Positions 8,157 to 14,619 of a stretch of 14,619 nucleotides of DNA are shown piece by piece (within the stretch, counting starts at the first letter, position 1; each line of letters starts with the position of its first letter). The notes under the pieces are model-generated. The model did no database searches, was not told the origin of the DNA, and was given only the letters and a program-made list of their open reading frames with translations. The stretch is from Actinomycetota bacterium (lineage in GTDB: Bacteria > Actinomycetota > Actinomycetes > Nanopelagicales > Nanopelagicaceae). The translations under genes and the position numbers were made by a program. The stretch covers positions 1 to 14,619 of the forward strand of contig JABMMO010000069.1 of assembly GCA_013205455.1 (NCBI GenBank), given 5' to 3'.

Positions 8157-10240
8157 TGGTTGATCGCTCCCGATTAAATTTGATTGTGGTAGAAATTTTT
8201 ATTGCATCCTTAATGGTTGCGTTATTAGGCCGACTTTTTTATTTACAAATTGCAGATGGGCCACGTTACCGCGAAGCCGCGCTTAATATCCAAAGTAGAG
8301 ACATAGTTACCCCTGCAAATCGAGGTGTAATTGTTGATGATATTGGAACACCAATAGCGATAAACCGTGCTGGATTAGTTGTAACCGTGGATCGTTCCAT
8401 TATTGATAAAACTCCAGATAAAGGAGTCGCGATACTGCAAAAAGTCGCAGTTGTATTGGGATTAAATTACAACGATGTTTATATCCGCACCCGACTCTGC
8501 CCAGAGCTACCTCAAGGGGACCGTGCGGGTTGTTGGAACGGTACTCGTTACCAACCAATCCCAGTAACAAAAGAAGCAACTCAAGGCCAAGCCCTTAACA
8601 TTTTGGAGCACTCTGATATTTTCCCAGGCGTGAATGCAGAGCCAATTTCCATTCGTAATTACCCATCGCTTGAAGGCGAGAATGTTGCCCATGTATTGGG
8701 TTATGTGGGACCGGTAACTGAAGCCGATATGAATAACAGTGACGGGATTAATTATTTTAGAAATGAATTAATCGGTAAGTCTGGTTTGGAATACCAATAT
8801 GATTCAATTTTACGGGGAACTGCTGGAATTAAAACTGTAATCGTTGACCGCAAGGAAGCAATCACCCAACAATCACGCGACACTAAACCCATTCCTGGTG
8901 ATAATTTAATTGTAAATATAAATGCAAAATTACAAGCTGCGGTAGAGAAAGAGTTATATGCGTCAATTTTGCGTGGTCGATCCCTTGGTCACCGCGCAGA
9001 TTCAGGTGCTGCGATTGTGTTAGATGTTAAGACTGGCGCAGTTTTAGCGATGGCTTCTTACCCAACTTATGATCCAAATATTTGGGAGAATGGCATCACC
9101 GTTGCGCAAGCCAAGAATCTCTATTCCGAGAAGTCGGCAGTCCCAGCGCTTTCACGTGCAGTACAAGGCGCATTTTCGCCAGCCTCGACTTTTAAAGTTA
9201 TCTCAACGGCAGCCGCAGTTCGCGCCGGATATAGCACTGATGTCTCATACAACTGCCCAGCAACAGTTCAAATTGGTACCCGAGAATTTAAGAATTTTGA
9301 CTCTAAAGCAGCTGGTCGAATTTCGCTAAAGACTGCGATTGCAATCTCTTGTGACTCAGTTTGGTATCAGATTGCTTACGATGAATGGGTTAGAGATGGT
9401 GGCTTGCGTCCTAAATCAAATGCCAATGATTACTTCTTCACTTCTGCAAAAGGTTTTGGCTTAGGAAAGAAGACCGGCATCGACCTACCCTCTGAAATTA
9501 GTGGTCGACTTCCAGATCGACAATGGAAATTAGATTGGTATGGCCAGAATAAGGATTTCTACTGCAATTACAGAGACCGAGCTAAGAAATCTCAACTAAC
9601 ACCGTTGTTAATAGATATCGCTCGTGAAAATTGTATTGATGGCGACAAAGTACGTGCTGGAGATGCCGTCAACTTCTCGATTGGTCAAGGCGATACATTA
9701 ATGACGCCACTGCAGTTAGCGCTTGTGTATGCAGCCATTGCTAATGGTGGCACGCTTTACCAACCACAAATCGCCAAAGCTATTGTTAAATCTGACGGCA
9801 CATTAGTTGAGAAGTTTAAACCAGTTGCAACTGGAAAGATTCCTGCCGATAAGAAAACTATTGACTTTTTACGTTCAGCGCTGCGAGCGGTAGTAACTTC
9901 TGGAACTGGTGCAGGTGCATTTGCCGGATTACCAGTTGCAGTAAGTGGCAAGACCGGTACCGGTCAGGTGTTTGGTAAGAACTGGGATGGATCTTCGAAA
10001 GCGGATACATCTTGGTTTGCTTCGTTTGCACCATCTGATAAACCAAAATATGCAGTTGTTATGGTAGTTAGCCAAGGTGGTTTTGGGGCAAGTACTAGCG
10101 GCGTTGGTGTGCGTAAAATTTATGAATTGATCTTTGGTACGAACGGTCAAAAATCAGTAATGCCGATGGGTATTCCAAGTACGCTTCCTAATATAGATGT
10201 CACGAAGTTTGGCGTACTTAAGAAAGTGGCGATTCCATGA
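8156..10240 (+). CDS. mrdA: Peptidoglycan D,D-transpeptidase PBP2 (class B penicillin-binding protein)
   Basis: Crosslinks new peptidoglycan during lateral growth, outside the membrane, as partner of RodA. The 694-residue protein has one N-terminal membrane helix (about 9-30), a dimerisation/pedestal domain that begins with the conserved NRGVIVD-like segment, and a C-terminal transpeptidase domain. The active-site motifs are STFK (nucleophile Ser 344, Lys 347), SCD (398-400, the SxD form also found in E. coli PBP2 instead of SxN) and KTG (599-601). GQGDTLMTPLQ precedes the KTG region as expected. All six cysteines lie outside the membrane and form three neighbouring pairs: 115/126, 367/399 and 470/493. 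The gene has its own AGGGAG ribosome-binding site and overlaps rodA by 4 bases. Homologous class B enzymes such as FtsI are unlikely given the operon. Confidence 0.95.
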   Translation: MVDRSRLNLIVVEIFIASLMVALLGRLFYLQIADGPRYREAALNIQSRDIVTPANRGVIVDDIGTPIAINRAGLVVTVDRSIIDKTPDKGVAILQKVAVVLGLNYNDVYIRTRLCPELPQGDRAGCWNGTRYQPIPVTKEATQGQALNILEHSDIFPGVNAEPISIRNYPSLEGENVAHVLGYVGPVTEADMNNSDGINYFRNELIGKSGLEYQYDSILRGTAGIKTVIVDRKEAITQQSRDTKPIPGDNLIVNINAKLQAAVEKELYASILRGRSLGHRADSGAAIVLDVKTGAVLAMASYPTYDPNIWENGITVAQAKNLYSEKSAVPALSRAVQGAFSPASTFKVISTAAAVRAGYSTDVSYNCPATVQIGTREFKNFDSKAAGRISLKTAIAISCDSVWYQIAYDEWVRDGGLRPKSNANDYFFTSAKGFGLGKKTGIDLPSEISGRLPDRQWKLDWYGQNKDFYCNYRDRAKKSQLTPLLIDIARENCIDGDKVRAGDAVNFSIGQGDTLMTPLQLALVYAAIANGGTLYQPQIAKAIVKSDGTLVEKFKPVATGKIPADKKTIDFLRSALRAVVTSGTGAGAFAGLPVAVSGKTGTGQVFGKNWDGSSKADTSWFASFAPSDKPKYAVVMVVSQGGFGASTSGVGVRKIYELIFGTNGQKSVMPMGIPSTLPNIDVTKFGVLKKVAIP

Positions 10241-11400
10241 GCTCACAATTCTCGTTGCGCACTAGACGTAATGCCTTCGGCCAACACCGCGGATTATTTA
10301 CTGGCTTTGACCATTGGCTAAGTGGCGCGGTTATTGGCTTATTGGGCCTTGGTATCGCACTTGTTTATTCAAGCACTCGACAATGGTTTGCTAGTAATGG
10401 CTTAGATCCGCAATATTATTTAAAGCGTCATATTATTAACATCATTATTGGCTTGTTATTAGCTTTTGGAACTACGTTAATAGATTATCGATTGCTCCGC
10501 GCATACACACCATTTGTTTGGGGTTTAGGAGTAATTGGGTTAATAATCGTATTAATTCCACAGCTAGGAAGTGAGGTGAATGGCGCACGTGCGTGGATAT
10601 CACTACCTGGCGGTTTTCAAATCCAACCGGCTGAGTTAGCAAAAATTTCTATTATCATCGGAATTGCAATGATTCTGGCAGAAAAACATGATAATGATTC
10701 TTATCCCAGCAATTCAGATGTCATGAAAGCGCTCTTAGTGGCGGCCGTGCCAATGCTCCTAATCGTGGTGCAACCAGATTTAGGAACCACAATAATTATT
10801 AGCGCTTCAGTTGTAACTATCATCGCGGTATCTGGTGCACCAACAAGATGGGTAGTTGGATTACTGCTACTGGCACTCCTTGGTGGTTTTGTTGCGGTTA
10901 AATCGGGCATAGTTAATGATTACCAATTAAATCGGCTCCAATCATTTGTTGACCCAACCGCTGACCCACAAAAAAGTGGTTACCAACTTCGCCAAGCTCG
11001 GATCACTATCGGTTCTGGTGGATTAATTGGCAAAGGTTTATTTAATGGCCCACAAACAAATGGACGCTTTGTGCCAGAGCAACAGACCGACTTTATTTTT
11101 ACAGTAGCTGGCGAAGAGTTAGGTTTTCTTGGGTCCGGCCTAATTCTCTTTTTCTACACAATTATTTTGGCGCGCGCATTTATGATCGCACGGCGCACTC
11201 AAGATTATTTCGGACGGTTAATGTGCATCGGCGTAATTGCTTGGTTTGCTTTCCAGACTTTTGAAAATATCGGAATGACGATGGGGCTGATGCCGATGAC
11301 CGGGGTACCGCTGCCATTCATCTCTTATGGCGGCTCCAGCATGTTTGCCACCCTGATCGGAATTGGGCTCCTCCAAAACGTCCATTTGCGGAGCCGTTAA
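10237..11400 (+). CDS. rodA: Rod shape-determining SEDS glycosyltransferase RodA
   Basis: Polymerises lipid II into glycan strands in the membrane, paired with PBP2. The 387-residue protein has about ten membrane helices. It contains the SEDS signatures: QPAELAKIS early on, QPDLGTT in the middle, the long outer loop with GLFNGPQTNG and the VPEQQTDFIF segment whose Asp 285 corresponds to the essential SEDS aspartate, and the C-terminal GLMPMTGVPLPFISYGGSS motif. The start is the ATG in an ATGA overlap with the mrdA stop and lacks a clear ribosome-binding motif, so reinitiation after mrdA is likely and would help keep the two subunits in step. A 210-base non-coding gap follows, with no clear intrinsic terminator. 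FtsW is the alternative paralog, but pairing with PBP2 and mreBCD argues for RodA. Confidence 0.95.
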   Translation: MSSQFSLRTRRNAFGQHRGLFTGFDHWLSGAVIGLLGLGIALVYSSTRQWFASNGLDPQYYLKRHIINIIIGLLLAFGTTLIDYRLLRAYTPFVWGLGVIGLIIVLIPQLGSEVNGARAWISLPGGFQIQPAELAKISIIIGIAMILAEKHDNDSYPSNSDVMKALLVAAVPMLLIVVQPDLGTTIIISASVVTIIAVSGAPTRWVVGLLLLALLGGFVAVKSGIVNDYQLNRLQSFVDPTADPQKSGYQLRQARITIGSGGLIGKGLFNGPQTNGRFVPEQQTDFIFTVAGEELGFLGSGLILFFYTIILARAFMIARRTQDYFGRLMCIGVIAWFAFQTFENIGMTMGLMPMTGVPLPFISYGGSSMFATLIGIGLLQNVHLRSR

Positions 11401-11421
11401 CGACCTTCCGTGCGGGGATTA

Positions 11422-11492
11422 GGCGGAGCACCGCGCTTCTGTCATACTTTCCCCAGCGCTTAGCGCATCTGATGTCAGTAGTTATCTCCGCC
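11422..11492 (+). other. Long nested hairpin A in the RNase E/G leader
   Basis: GGCGGAG (11422-11428) pairs perfectly with CTCCGCC (11486-11492). Nested inside, CTGTCAT (11439-11445) pairs with ATGTCAG (11472-11478) with one T-T mismatch, and GCGC (11456-11459) pairs with GCGC (11463-11466) around a 3-base loop. The collinear nesting of three helices makes chance less likely. Its outer right arm is shared with hairpin B, so only one of the two can form. Confidence 0.45.
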
Positions 11493-11508
11493 AAAGCGGA
11501 TTGATAGC
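11481..11508 (+). other. Compact hairpin B in the RNase E/G leader, competing with hairpin A
   Basis: The arm 11481-11491 pairs with 11496-11508 around a CAAA loop (11492-11495). There are 11 pairs including TCCGC/GCGGA and TATC/GATA, with one G-T wobble near the base and a 2-base TT bulge (11501-11502). The left arm contains most of the CTCCGCC sequence used by hairpin A. There is no T-tract after it, so it is not an intrinsic terminator. Confidence 0.5.
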
Positions 11509-11610
11509 CAGATCCAGATCGCAGCCTGAGCCAACCGAAGATTTTAAGAATGATGCGCCAGATATCGGGTGCGACGAGAACGCTTTAGGGCGTAAAAAGG
11601 ATTTGAAGAT

Positions 11611-13749
11611 ATGGCTATCGAGCCTAAAAAAGCGCGTAAGCGCGCAGTTAAAAAAAATACTGAACCCGTAAAGAGCGCTGACTCAATTGAAAAAGTTGAG
11701 AAAGCCCCAAAAGTTTCTAAGAAAGCTATTCCAGTTCCACTATTTCAAGCAGCGCCTGCCACTGCAGCGCCAGCCAAGAAAGTAGCCAAAGTAGCTAAAG
11801 CTGTTGTGGAAAAGCCAGCGACCGTAACAACCGAGGCAAGTAGCGATGATTCGGATCCACGAAATCGCAAACGTCGTCGTCGTGGTGGCCGTGGTCGCCG
11901 TCGCCCAGGTGAATTTGTTACTACTAGCAATTCCGATGGTGCAACTGGTGTCGAAAGTTCTGATGATGAAAATAAGATAACCTCAAATTCAATTGTTGAT
12001 GCCGAGACTGTTATCCGTAAGCGCCGGCGCCGTCGCCGATCCGATGGGGATGGCGTTGCTGCTGGTGAGATTGTTGAAGAAGATGGCGTAACTACAGTTG
12101 TAAAAGTTCGCGAAGCTCGGACTCCCACTAAGAAAGAATTTGTAAAACGAGAAGATCGCCCGCAACGTGCTGGACGATTTAAAGAGCGCGATCGAGGTCG
12201 CGGTTACTCTCGAAATGATTCTCGCGGCGATTACCGAGAAAATCGAAAACGCGGCACAATCCTTACCGATGCTGAATTTTTAGCTCGTCGCGAATCAGTT
12301 GATCGCGAGATGTTAGTTCGCCAAAAGGGCGATCGAACTCAGATTGCAGTAATCGAAGATAAAGTTTTAGTTGAACACTATGTAAATCGAAATAGCAATA
12401 TTTCATATGTTGGCAACGTATATCTTGGAAAAGTTCAGAATGTCTTGCCTTCCATGGAAGCAGCATTCGTAGATATCGGCAAAGGTCGTAACGCAGTCCT
12501 CTACGCCGGTGAGGTGAATTGGGATGCAGCTGGATTAACTGATAACCAACCAAAGAAAATTGAACATGTATTGAAAACTGGCCAATCGGTTTTAGTTCAA
12601 GTAACTAAAGATCCAATTGGACAAAAAGGCGCTCGCTTAACTAGCCAAATTTCGCTACCAGGCCGTTATTTAGTATTTGTTCCAGGCGGCGGCATGAGCG
12701 GTATTAGTCGAAGACTTCCGGAAACTGAACGCGCTCGTTTGAAGTCAATTCTTAAGAATCTGATTACTGATGAAGAGGGCGTAATTGTTCGAACCGCTGC
12801 TGAAGGCGCAAGCGAAGACGAGCTAACTCGTGATGTAACAAGACTGAAAGCCCAATGGGAAGATATCAAAATTAAATCTGAAACCGCTGGCGTTGCAGCT
12901 CCATCACTCCTATACGGTGAACCAGATCTAACGGTTCGAGTTATTCGCGATATCTTCAATGAAGATTTCAAAAAGTTAACCGTTCAAGGCGGGCAAGCTT
13001 GGGATGACATTCATGACTACCTAAATCACATTGCACCAGAATTAACTGCAAAAATTGAGAAGTGGGTTGGTACTGGTGATTTATTCACCGAGCACCGCGT
13101 TGACGAACAATTAACGAAAGCGCTAGATCGTAAAGTTTATCTTCCCTCAGGTGGTTCGTTAGTTATCGATAAGACTGAAGCAATGATCGTAATCGACGTT
13201 AACACTGGAAAATTTATTGGTAAAGGTGGAAACTTAGAAGAGACAGTTACCAAGAACAATATGGAAGCTGCAGAAGAAATTGCCCGTCAACTAAGGTTGC
13301 GCGACTTAGGTGGCATTGTTGTGATCGACTTTATCGATATGATTTTGGAATCTAACCGTGAGCAAGTACTTCGACGTTTAGTTGAATGTTTAGGTCGCGA
13401 TCGAACCAAGCACCAAGTTGCTGAAGTTACATCGCTCGGCCTAGTCCAAATGACCCGCAAGCGCGTAGGTCAAGGACTGATTGAAGCGTTCTCAACTACT
13501 TGCGAAAGTTGCGCTGGTCGCGGAATTCATATTCATATGGAACCAGTAAATAAGAAATCACTTGATCGTGAATTAACGCCAAAATTTGATGAATCTGAAA
13601 ATAGCGATAGCGAAGAAGACGTTTCAGATATAAGTGATATCGATTCATTAGATGTTGGCTCTAGCAGCGTTGCTGAATTAGATGAAAAACCACGATTTGG
13701 TCGCCGTCGCCGACGGGCAACCAGTAGTGGGGTAGTAAGCGGTGAATAA
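11611..13749 (+). CDS. rne: Ribonuclease E/G
   Basis: Endoribonuclease for mRNA turnover and for rRNA and tRNA processing. Of 712 residues, about 1-225 form a charged, probably disordered extension with Arg clusters (86-98, 136-143), an Ala/Pro/Lys stretch (46-70) and an Arg-Gly-rich segment (188-213). The catalytic core follows: S1 RNA-binding domain (about 264-345), 5'-end sensor with Arg 394-Thr 395 in VIVRTA, catalytic Asp 529 (VIDVNTG) and Asp 573 (VIDFIDM), and the zinc-link CESC (631-634). Spacings between these residues match E. coli RNase E closely. A short acidic then Arg-rich tail ends the protein, so it lacks the long E. coli C-terminal degradosome scaffold and instead carries its disordered part at the N-terminus, the usual actinobacterial layout. 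The ATG follows AAGG 10 bases upstream. The symbol rng would also be defensible. Confidence 0.93.
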   Translation: MAIEPKKARKRAVKKNTEPVKSADSIEKVEKAPKVSKKAIPVPLFQAAPATAAPAKKVAKVAKAVVEKPATVTTEASSDDSDPRNRKRRRRGGRGRRRPGEFVTTSNSDGATGVESSDDENKITSNSIVDAETVIRKRRRRRRSDGDGVAAGEIVEEDGVTTVVKVREARTPTKKEFVKREDRPQRAGRFKERDRGRGYSRNDSRGDYRENRKRGTILTDAEFLARRESVDREMLVRQKGDRTQIAVIEDKVLVEHYVNRNSNISYVGNVYLGKVQNVLPSMEAAFVDIGKGRNAVLYAGEVNWDAAGLTDNQPKKIEHVLKTGQSVLVQVTKDPIGQKGARLTSQISLPGRYLVFVPGGGMSGISRRLPETERARLKSILKNLITDEEGVIVRTAAEGASEDELTRDVTRLKAQWEDIKIKSETAGVAAPSLLYGEPDLTVRVIRDIFNEDFKKLTVQGGQAWDDIHDYLNHIAPELTAKIEKWVGTGDLFTEHRVDEQLTKALDRKVYLPSGGSLVIDKTEAMIVIDVNTGKFIGKGGNLEETVTKNNMEAAEEIARQLRLRDLGGIVVIDFIDMILESNREQVLRRLVECLGRDRTKHQVAEVTSLGLVQMTRKRVGQGLIEAFSTTCESCAGRGIHIHMEPVNKKSLDRELTPKFDESENSDSEEDVSDISDIDSLDVGSSSVAELDEKPRFGRRRRRATSSGVVSGE

Positions 13750-13757
13750 GGCCCAGT

Positions 13758-13787
13758 TTGACCCAAGGCCATGCTCATCCGTACGCT
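13758..13787 (+). promoter_or_regulatory. Probable promoter of rplU-rpmA
   Basis: TTGACC (13758-13763, 5 of 6 to the -35 consensus) and TACGCT (13782-13787, fits TANNNT) are 18 bases apart, starting 8 bases after the RNase E/G stop. The predicted start near 13794 leaves a leader of about 30 bases that includes the rplU ribosome-binding site. This would let the ribosomal protein pair be expressed separately from the RNase gene. Confidence 0.5.
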
Positions 13788-13807
13788 GACCCCCTGTTCA
13801 ACATCTC

Positions 13808-13814
13808 GAGAGGA
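13808..13814 (+). promoter_or_regulatory. rplU ribosome-binding site deciding a GTG start
   Basis: GAGAGGA lies 9 bases before the GTG at 13824. It supports that GTG rather than the upstream TTG at 13758, which would add 22 residues unlike any L21 N-terminus and would overlap the probable -35 box. Confidence 0.75.
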
Positions 13815-13823
13815 AATAATCCG

Positions 13824-14138
13824 GTGTATGCAATAGTAAAAGCTGGCGGGCGCCAGGAGAAAGTCGCTATTGGCGATACCGTTTTCGTCGACCGTGTTGA
13901 CGCTGCTTCAGGTTCAACCATTACCTTTCCTGCAGTACTCGTGGTCGATGGCGATGCCGTTACTTCTGATCCAAAGATTCTCTCTGGCGTAAAAGTCACT
14001 GGTGAAATCATCGAAGAAGTAAAGGGTCCAAAAATTCACATCTTGCGTTATAAGAACAAGACTGGTTACCGTCGTCGTCAAGGTTTCCGTGCAAAGAGCA
14101 CTCGCGTAAAAATTACCGCCATCAACGGCGTGAAATAA
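13824..14138 (+). CDS. rplU: 50S ribosomal protein L21
   Basis: Large-subunit protein that binds 23S rRNA. With the GTG start at 13824 it has 104 residues, the family's normal length, and begins with the conserved (M)YAIVKAGGRQ. The C-terminal half holds the basic KNKTGYRRRQGFR stretch and ends VKITAING, typical of L21. The frame stays open upstream to 13758, but the good ribosome-binding site and the family N-terminus fix the GTG. Its stop TAA overlaps the AAGGAG ribosome-binding site of rpmA, tying the two together. Basic composition and position before rpmA and obgE leave no doubt on identity. Confidence 0.97.
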   Translation: MYAIVKAGGRQEKVAIGDTVFVDRVDAASGSTITFPAVLVVDGDAVTSDPKILSGVKVTGEIIEEVKGPKIHILRYKNKTGYRRRQGFRAKSTRVKITAINGVK

Positions 14139-14152
14139 GGAGCTGAGAAACA

Positions 14153-14407
14153 ATGGCAAGTAAAAAAGGTGTCTCGTCCACGCGTAATGGTCGCGATTCA
14201 AATCCACAATTTTTAGGTATTAAGCGCTTCGGCGGACAAGTTGTGAACAGCGGCGAAATTTTAGTTCGTCAACGTGGCACAAGTTTCCACCCAGGAAAAA
14301 ATGTTGGCCGCGGTAAAGATGACACGCTATTCGCACTTGCTGCTGGTGCAGTCGAGTTCGGTAAAGCGCGTGGTCGTCGAGTAGTTAACGTGGTTCCGGT
14401 TTCTTAA
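14153..14407 (+). CDS. rpmA: 50S ribosomal protein L27
   Basis: Large-subunit protein whose N-terminal tail reaches toward the peptidyl transferase centre and helps position tRNA. The 84 residues start MASKKGVSSTRNGRDS, the standard bacterial form with no Firmicutes-type cleavable N-terminal extension, and include LGIKRFGGQ, ILVRQRGT and FHPGKNVGRGKDDTLFA. The AAGGAG ribosome-binding site overlaps the rplU stop, 10 bases before the ATG. A strong intrinsic terminator begins 20 bases after the stop, so this is the last gene of the rplU-rpmA unit. Confidence 0.98.
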   Translation: MASKKGVSSTRNGRDSNPQFLGIKRFGGQVVNSGEILVRQRGTSFHPGKNVGRGKDDTLFALAAGAVEFGKARGRRVVNVVPVS

Positions 14408-14427
14408 AAAACGACCTTCATAGATTG

Positions 14428-14455
14428 CGGGTCCGTATGCACGGGCCCGTTTTTT
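14428..14455 (+). terminator. Intrinsic (rho-independent) terminator after rpmA
   Basis: CGGGTCCGT (14428-14436) and ACGGGCCCG (14441-14449) form a 9-pair G+C-rich stem with one G-T wobble and an ATGC loop. Six T bases follow at 14450-14455. It is placed 20 bases after rpmA and 36 bases before obgE, and it is the only clear intrinsic terminator in the window. Confidence 0.92.
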
Positions 14456-14491
14456 ATTTGAAAAATATCGACTAGTAGAGAGGATGTAACG

Positions 14492-14619
14492 ATGACTAGT
14501 TTCGTAGATCGAGTCACGTTGCATGCTTCTGCTGGCGGTGGTGGCGATGGTTGTGTTTCAGTTCGACGTGAAAAATTTGTGCCACTTGGTGGACCAGATG
14601 GCGGTAACGGTGGTCGCGG
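14492..14619 (+). CDS. obgE: GTPase ObgE/CgtA (3' truncated)
   Basis: Conserved GTPase that acts in late 50S ribosome assembly and stress response. Only 42 complete codons lie in the window. They read MTSFVDRVTLHASAGGGGDG and continue through VSVRREKFVPLGGPDGGNGGRG, the opening of the glycine-rich Obg fold. The G domain lies beyond the edge. A GAGAGGA ribosome-binding site precedes the ATG by 8 bases. Location right after rplU-rpmA is the classic arrangement. It is separated from rpmA by the terminator, so it needs either read-through or its own promoter; none is obvious in the 36 bases between. Confidence 0.95.
   Translation, partial: MTSFVDRVTLHASAGGGGDGCVSVRREKFVPLGGPDGGNGGR

Larger units (their letters stand above)
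11401..11610 (+). promoter_or_regulatory. Structured leader or intergenic RNA element upstream of RNase E/G
   Basis: This is the only gap above 100 bases in the window. The first 60 bases have 38 G or C by hand count, well above the surrounding AT-rich coding DNA. Two strong hairpins that cannot form together are present (listed separately), plus a small ACGC/GCGT hairpin (11580-11593) directly before the probable ribosome-binding AAGG (11597-11600). No long ORF, no tRNA and no convincing promoter were found; CATACT (11443-11448) resembles a -10 box but has no good -35. RNase E is known to control its own mRNA through a structured leader in E. coli, so an autoregulatory leader is a reasonable guess. 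It could instead be a separate small RNA or a remnant of deleted genes. Confidence 0.5.

Noticed and set aside
11399..11408. AACGACCTTC occurs right after the rodA stop and again at 14410-14419 after the rpmA stop
   Set aside because: About a hundred repeated 10-base words are expected by chance in a window this long, and only the second copy leads into a terminator.
11481..11508. Hairpin B as the rodA terminator
   Set aside because: No T-tract follows the stem, so it lacks the second half of an intrinsic terminator.
11401..11610. Spacer as a known RNA such as RNase P RNA, tmRNA, SRP RNA or the actinobacterial 6C RNA
   Set aside because: None of the conserved sequence blocks I know for these is present, including the paired C-rich loops of 6C RNA.
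11745..12128. 127-residue minus-strand ORF opposite the RNase E/G N-terminal arm
   Set aside because: It is the complement of the Arg/Ala/Ser-rich low-complexity coding stretch, with Arg runs mirrored from repetitive codons, and has no ribosome-binding site or neighbour support.

Overview
The window is a compact, all-plus-strand stretch of an actinobacterial core genome. From 5' to 3' it reads clpX (3' part), valS, folC, a DUF4233 membrane protein, ndk, mreB, mreC, mreD, mrdA (PBP2), rodA, RNase E/G, rplU, rpmA and obgE (5' part). As I recall it, this is the same conserved order seen in Streptomyces. The DNA is clearly AT-rich, with short proteins, gene overlaps and very short spacers. That combination (actinobacterial synteny, low G+C, streamlined spacing, complete mreBCD set) suggests a streamlined freshwater actinobacterium of the Nanopelagicales/acI type (Planktophila-like). 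The lineage is an inference from gene order and composition, not from a marker search.

Region 1 (1-5603) holds protein quality control, translation and cofactor/nucleotide genes. The ClpX unfoldase tail is followed by ValS, then FolC (4-base ATGA overlap), then a four-helix DUF4233 protein (1-base overlap with FolC) and nucleoside diphosphate kinase. Ndk starts at a GTG that lies right where a transcript from a good -10 box would begin, so its mRNA is probably leaderless.

Region 2 (5645-11400) is the elongasome operon mreB-mreC-mreD-mrdA-rodA. It encodes the actin-like scaffold, the two membrane adaptors, the class B transpeptidase and its SEDS glycosyltransferase partner. Spacers run from 41 bases to overlaps, and mrdA/rodA share an ATGA junction, as expected for two subunits of one peptidoglycan synthase.

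Region 3 (11401-11610) is the only sizeable non-coding gap. Its first 60 bases are G+C-rich (38 of 60 by hand count) and it carries two strong, mutually exclusive hairpins just upstream of the RNase E/G gene. It is the best candidate here for an undescribed regulatory element.

Region 4 (11611-14619) holds RNase E/G with a long arginine-rich N-terminal extension, then L21 and L27 behind a likely promoter and ahead of a clear intrinsic terminator, then the start of the ribosome-assembly GTPase ObgE. No mobile elements, CRISPR arrays, tRNAs or rRNAs were seen. Most of the window is ordinary housekeeping sequence; the interest lies in its non-coding joints and a few protein details.
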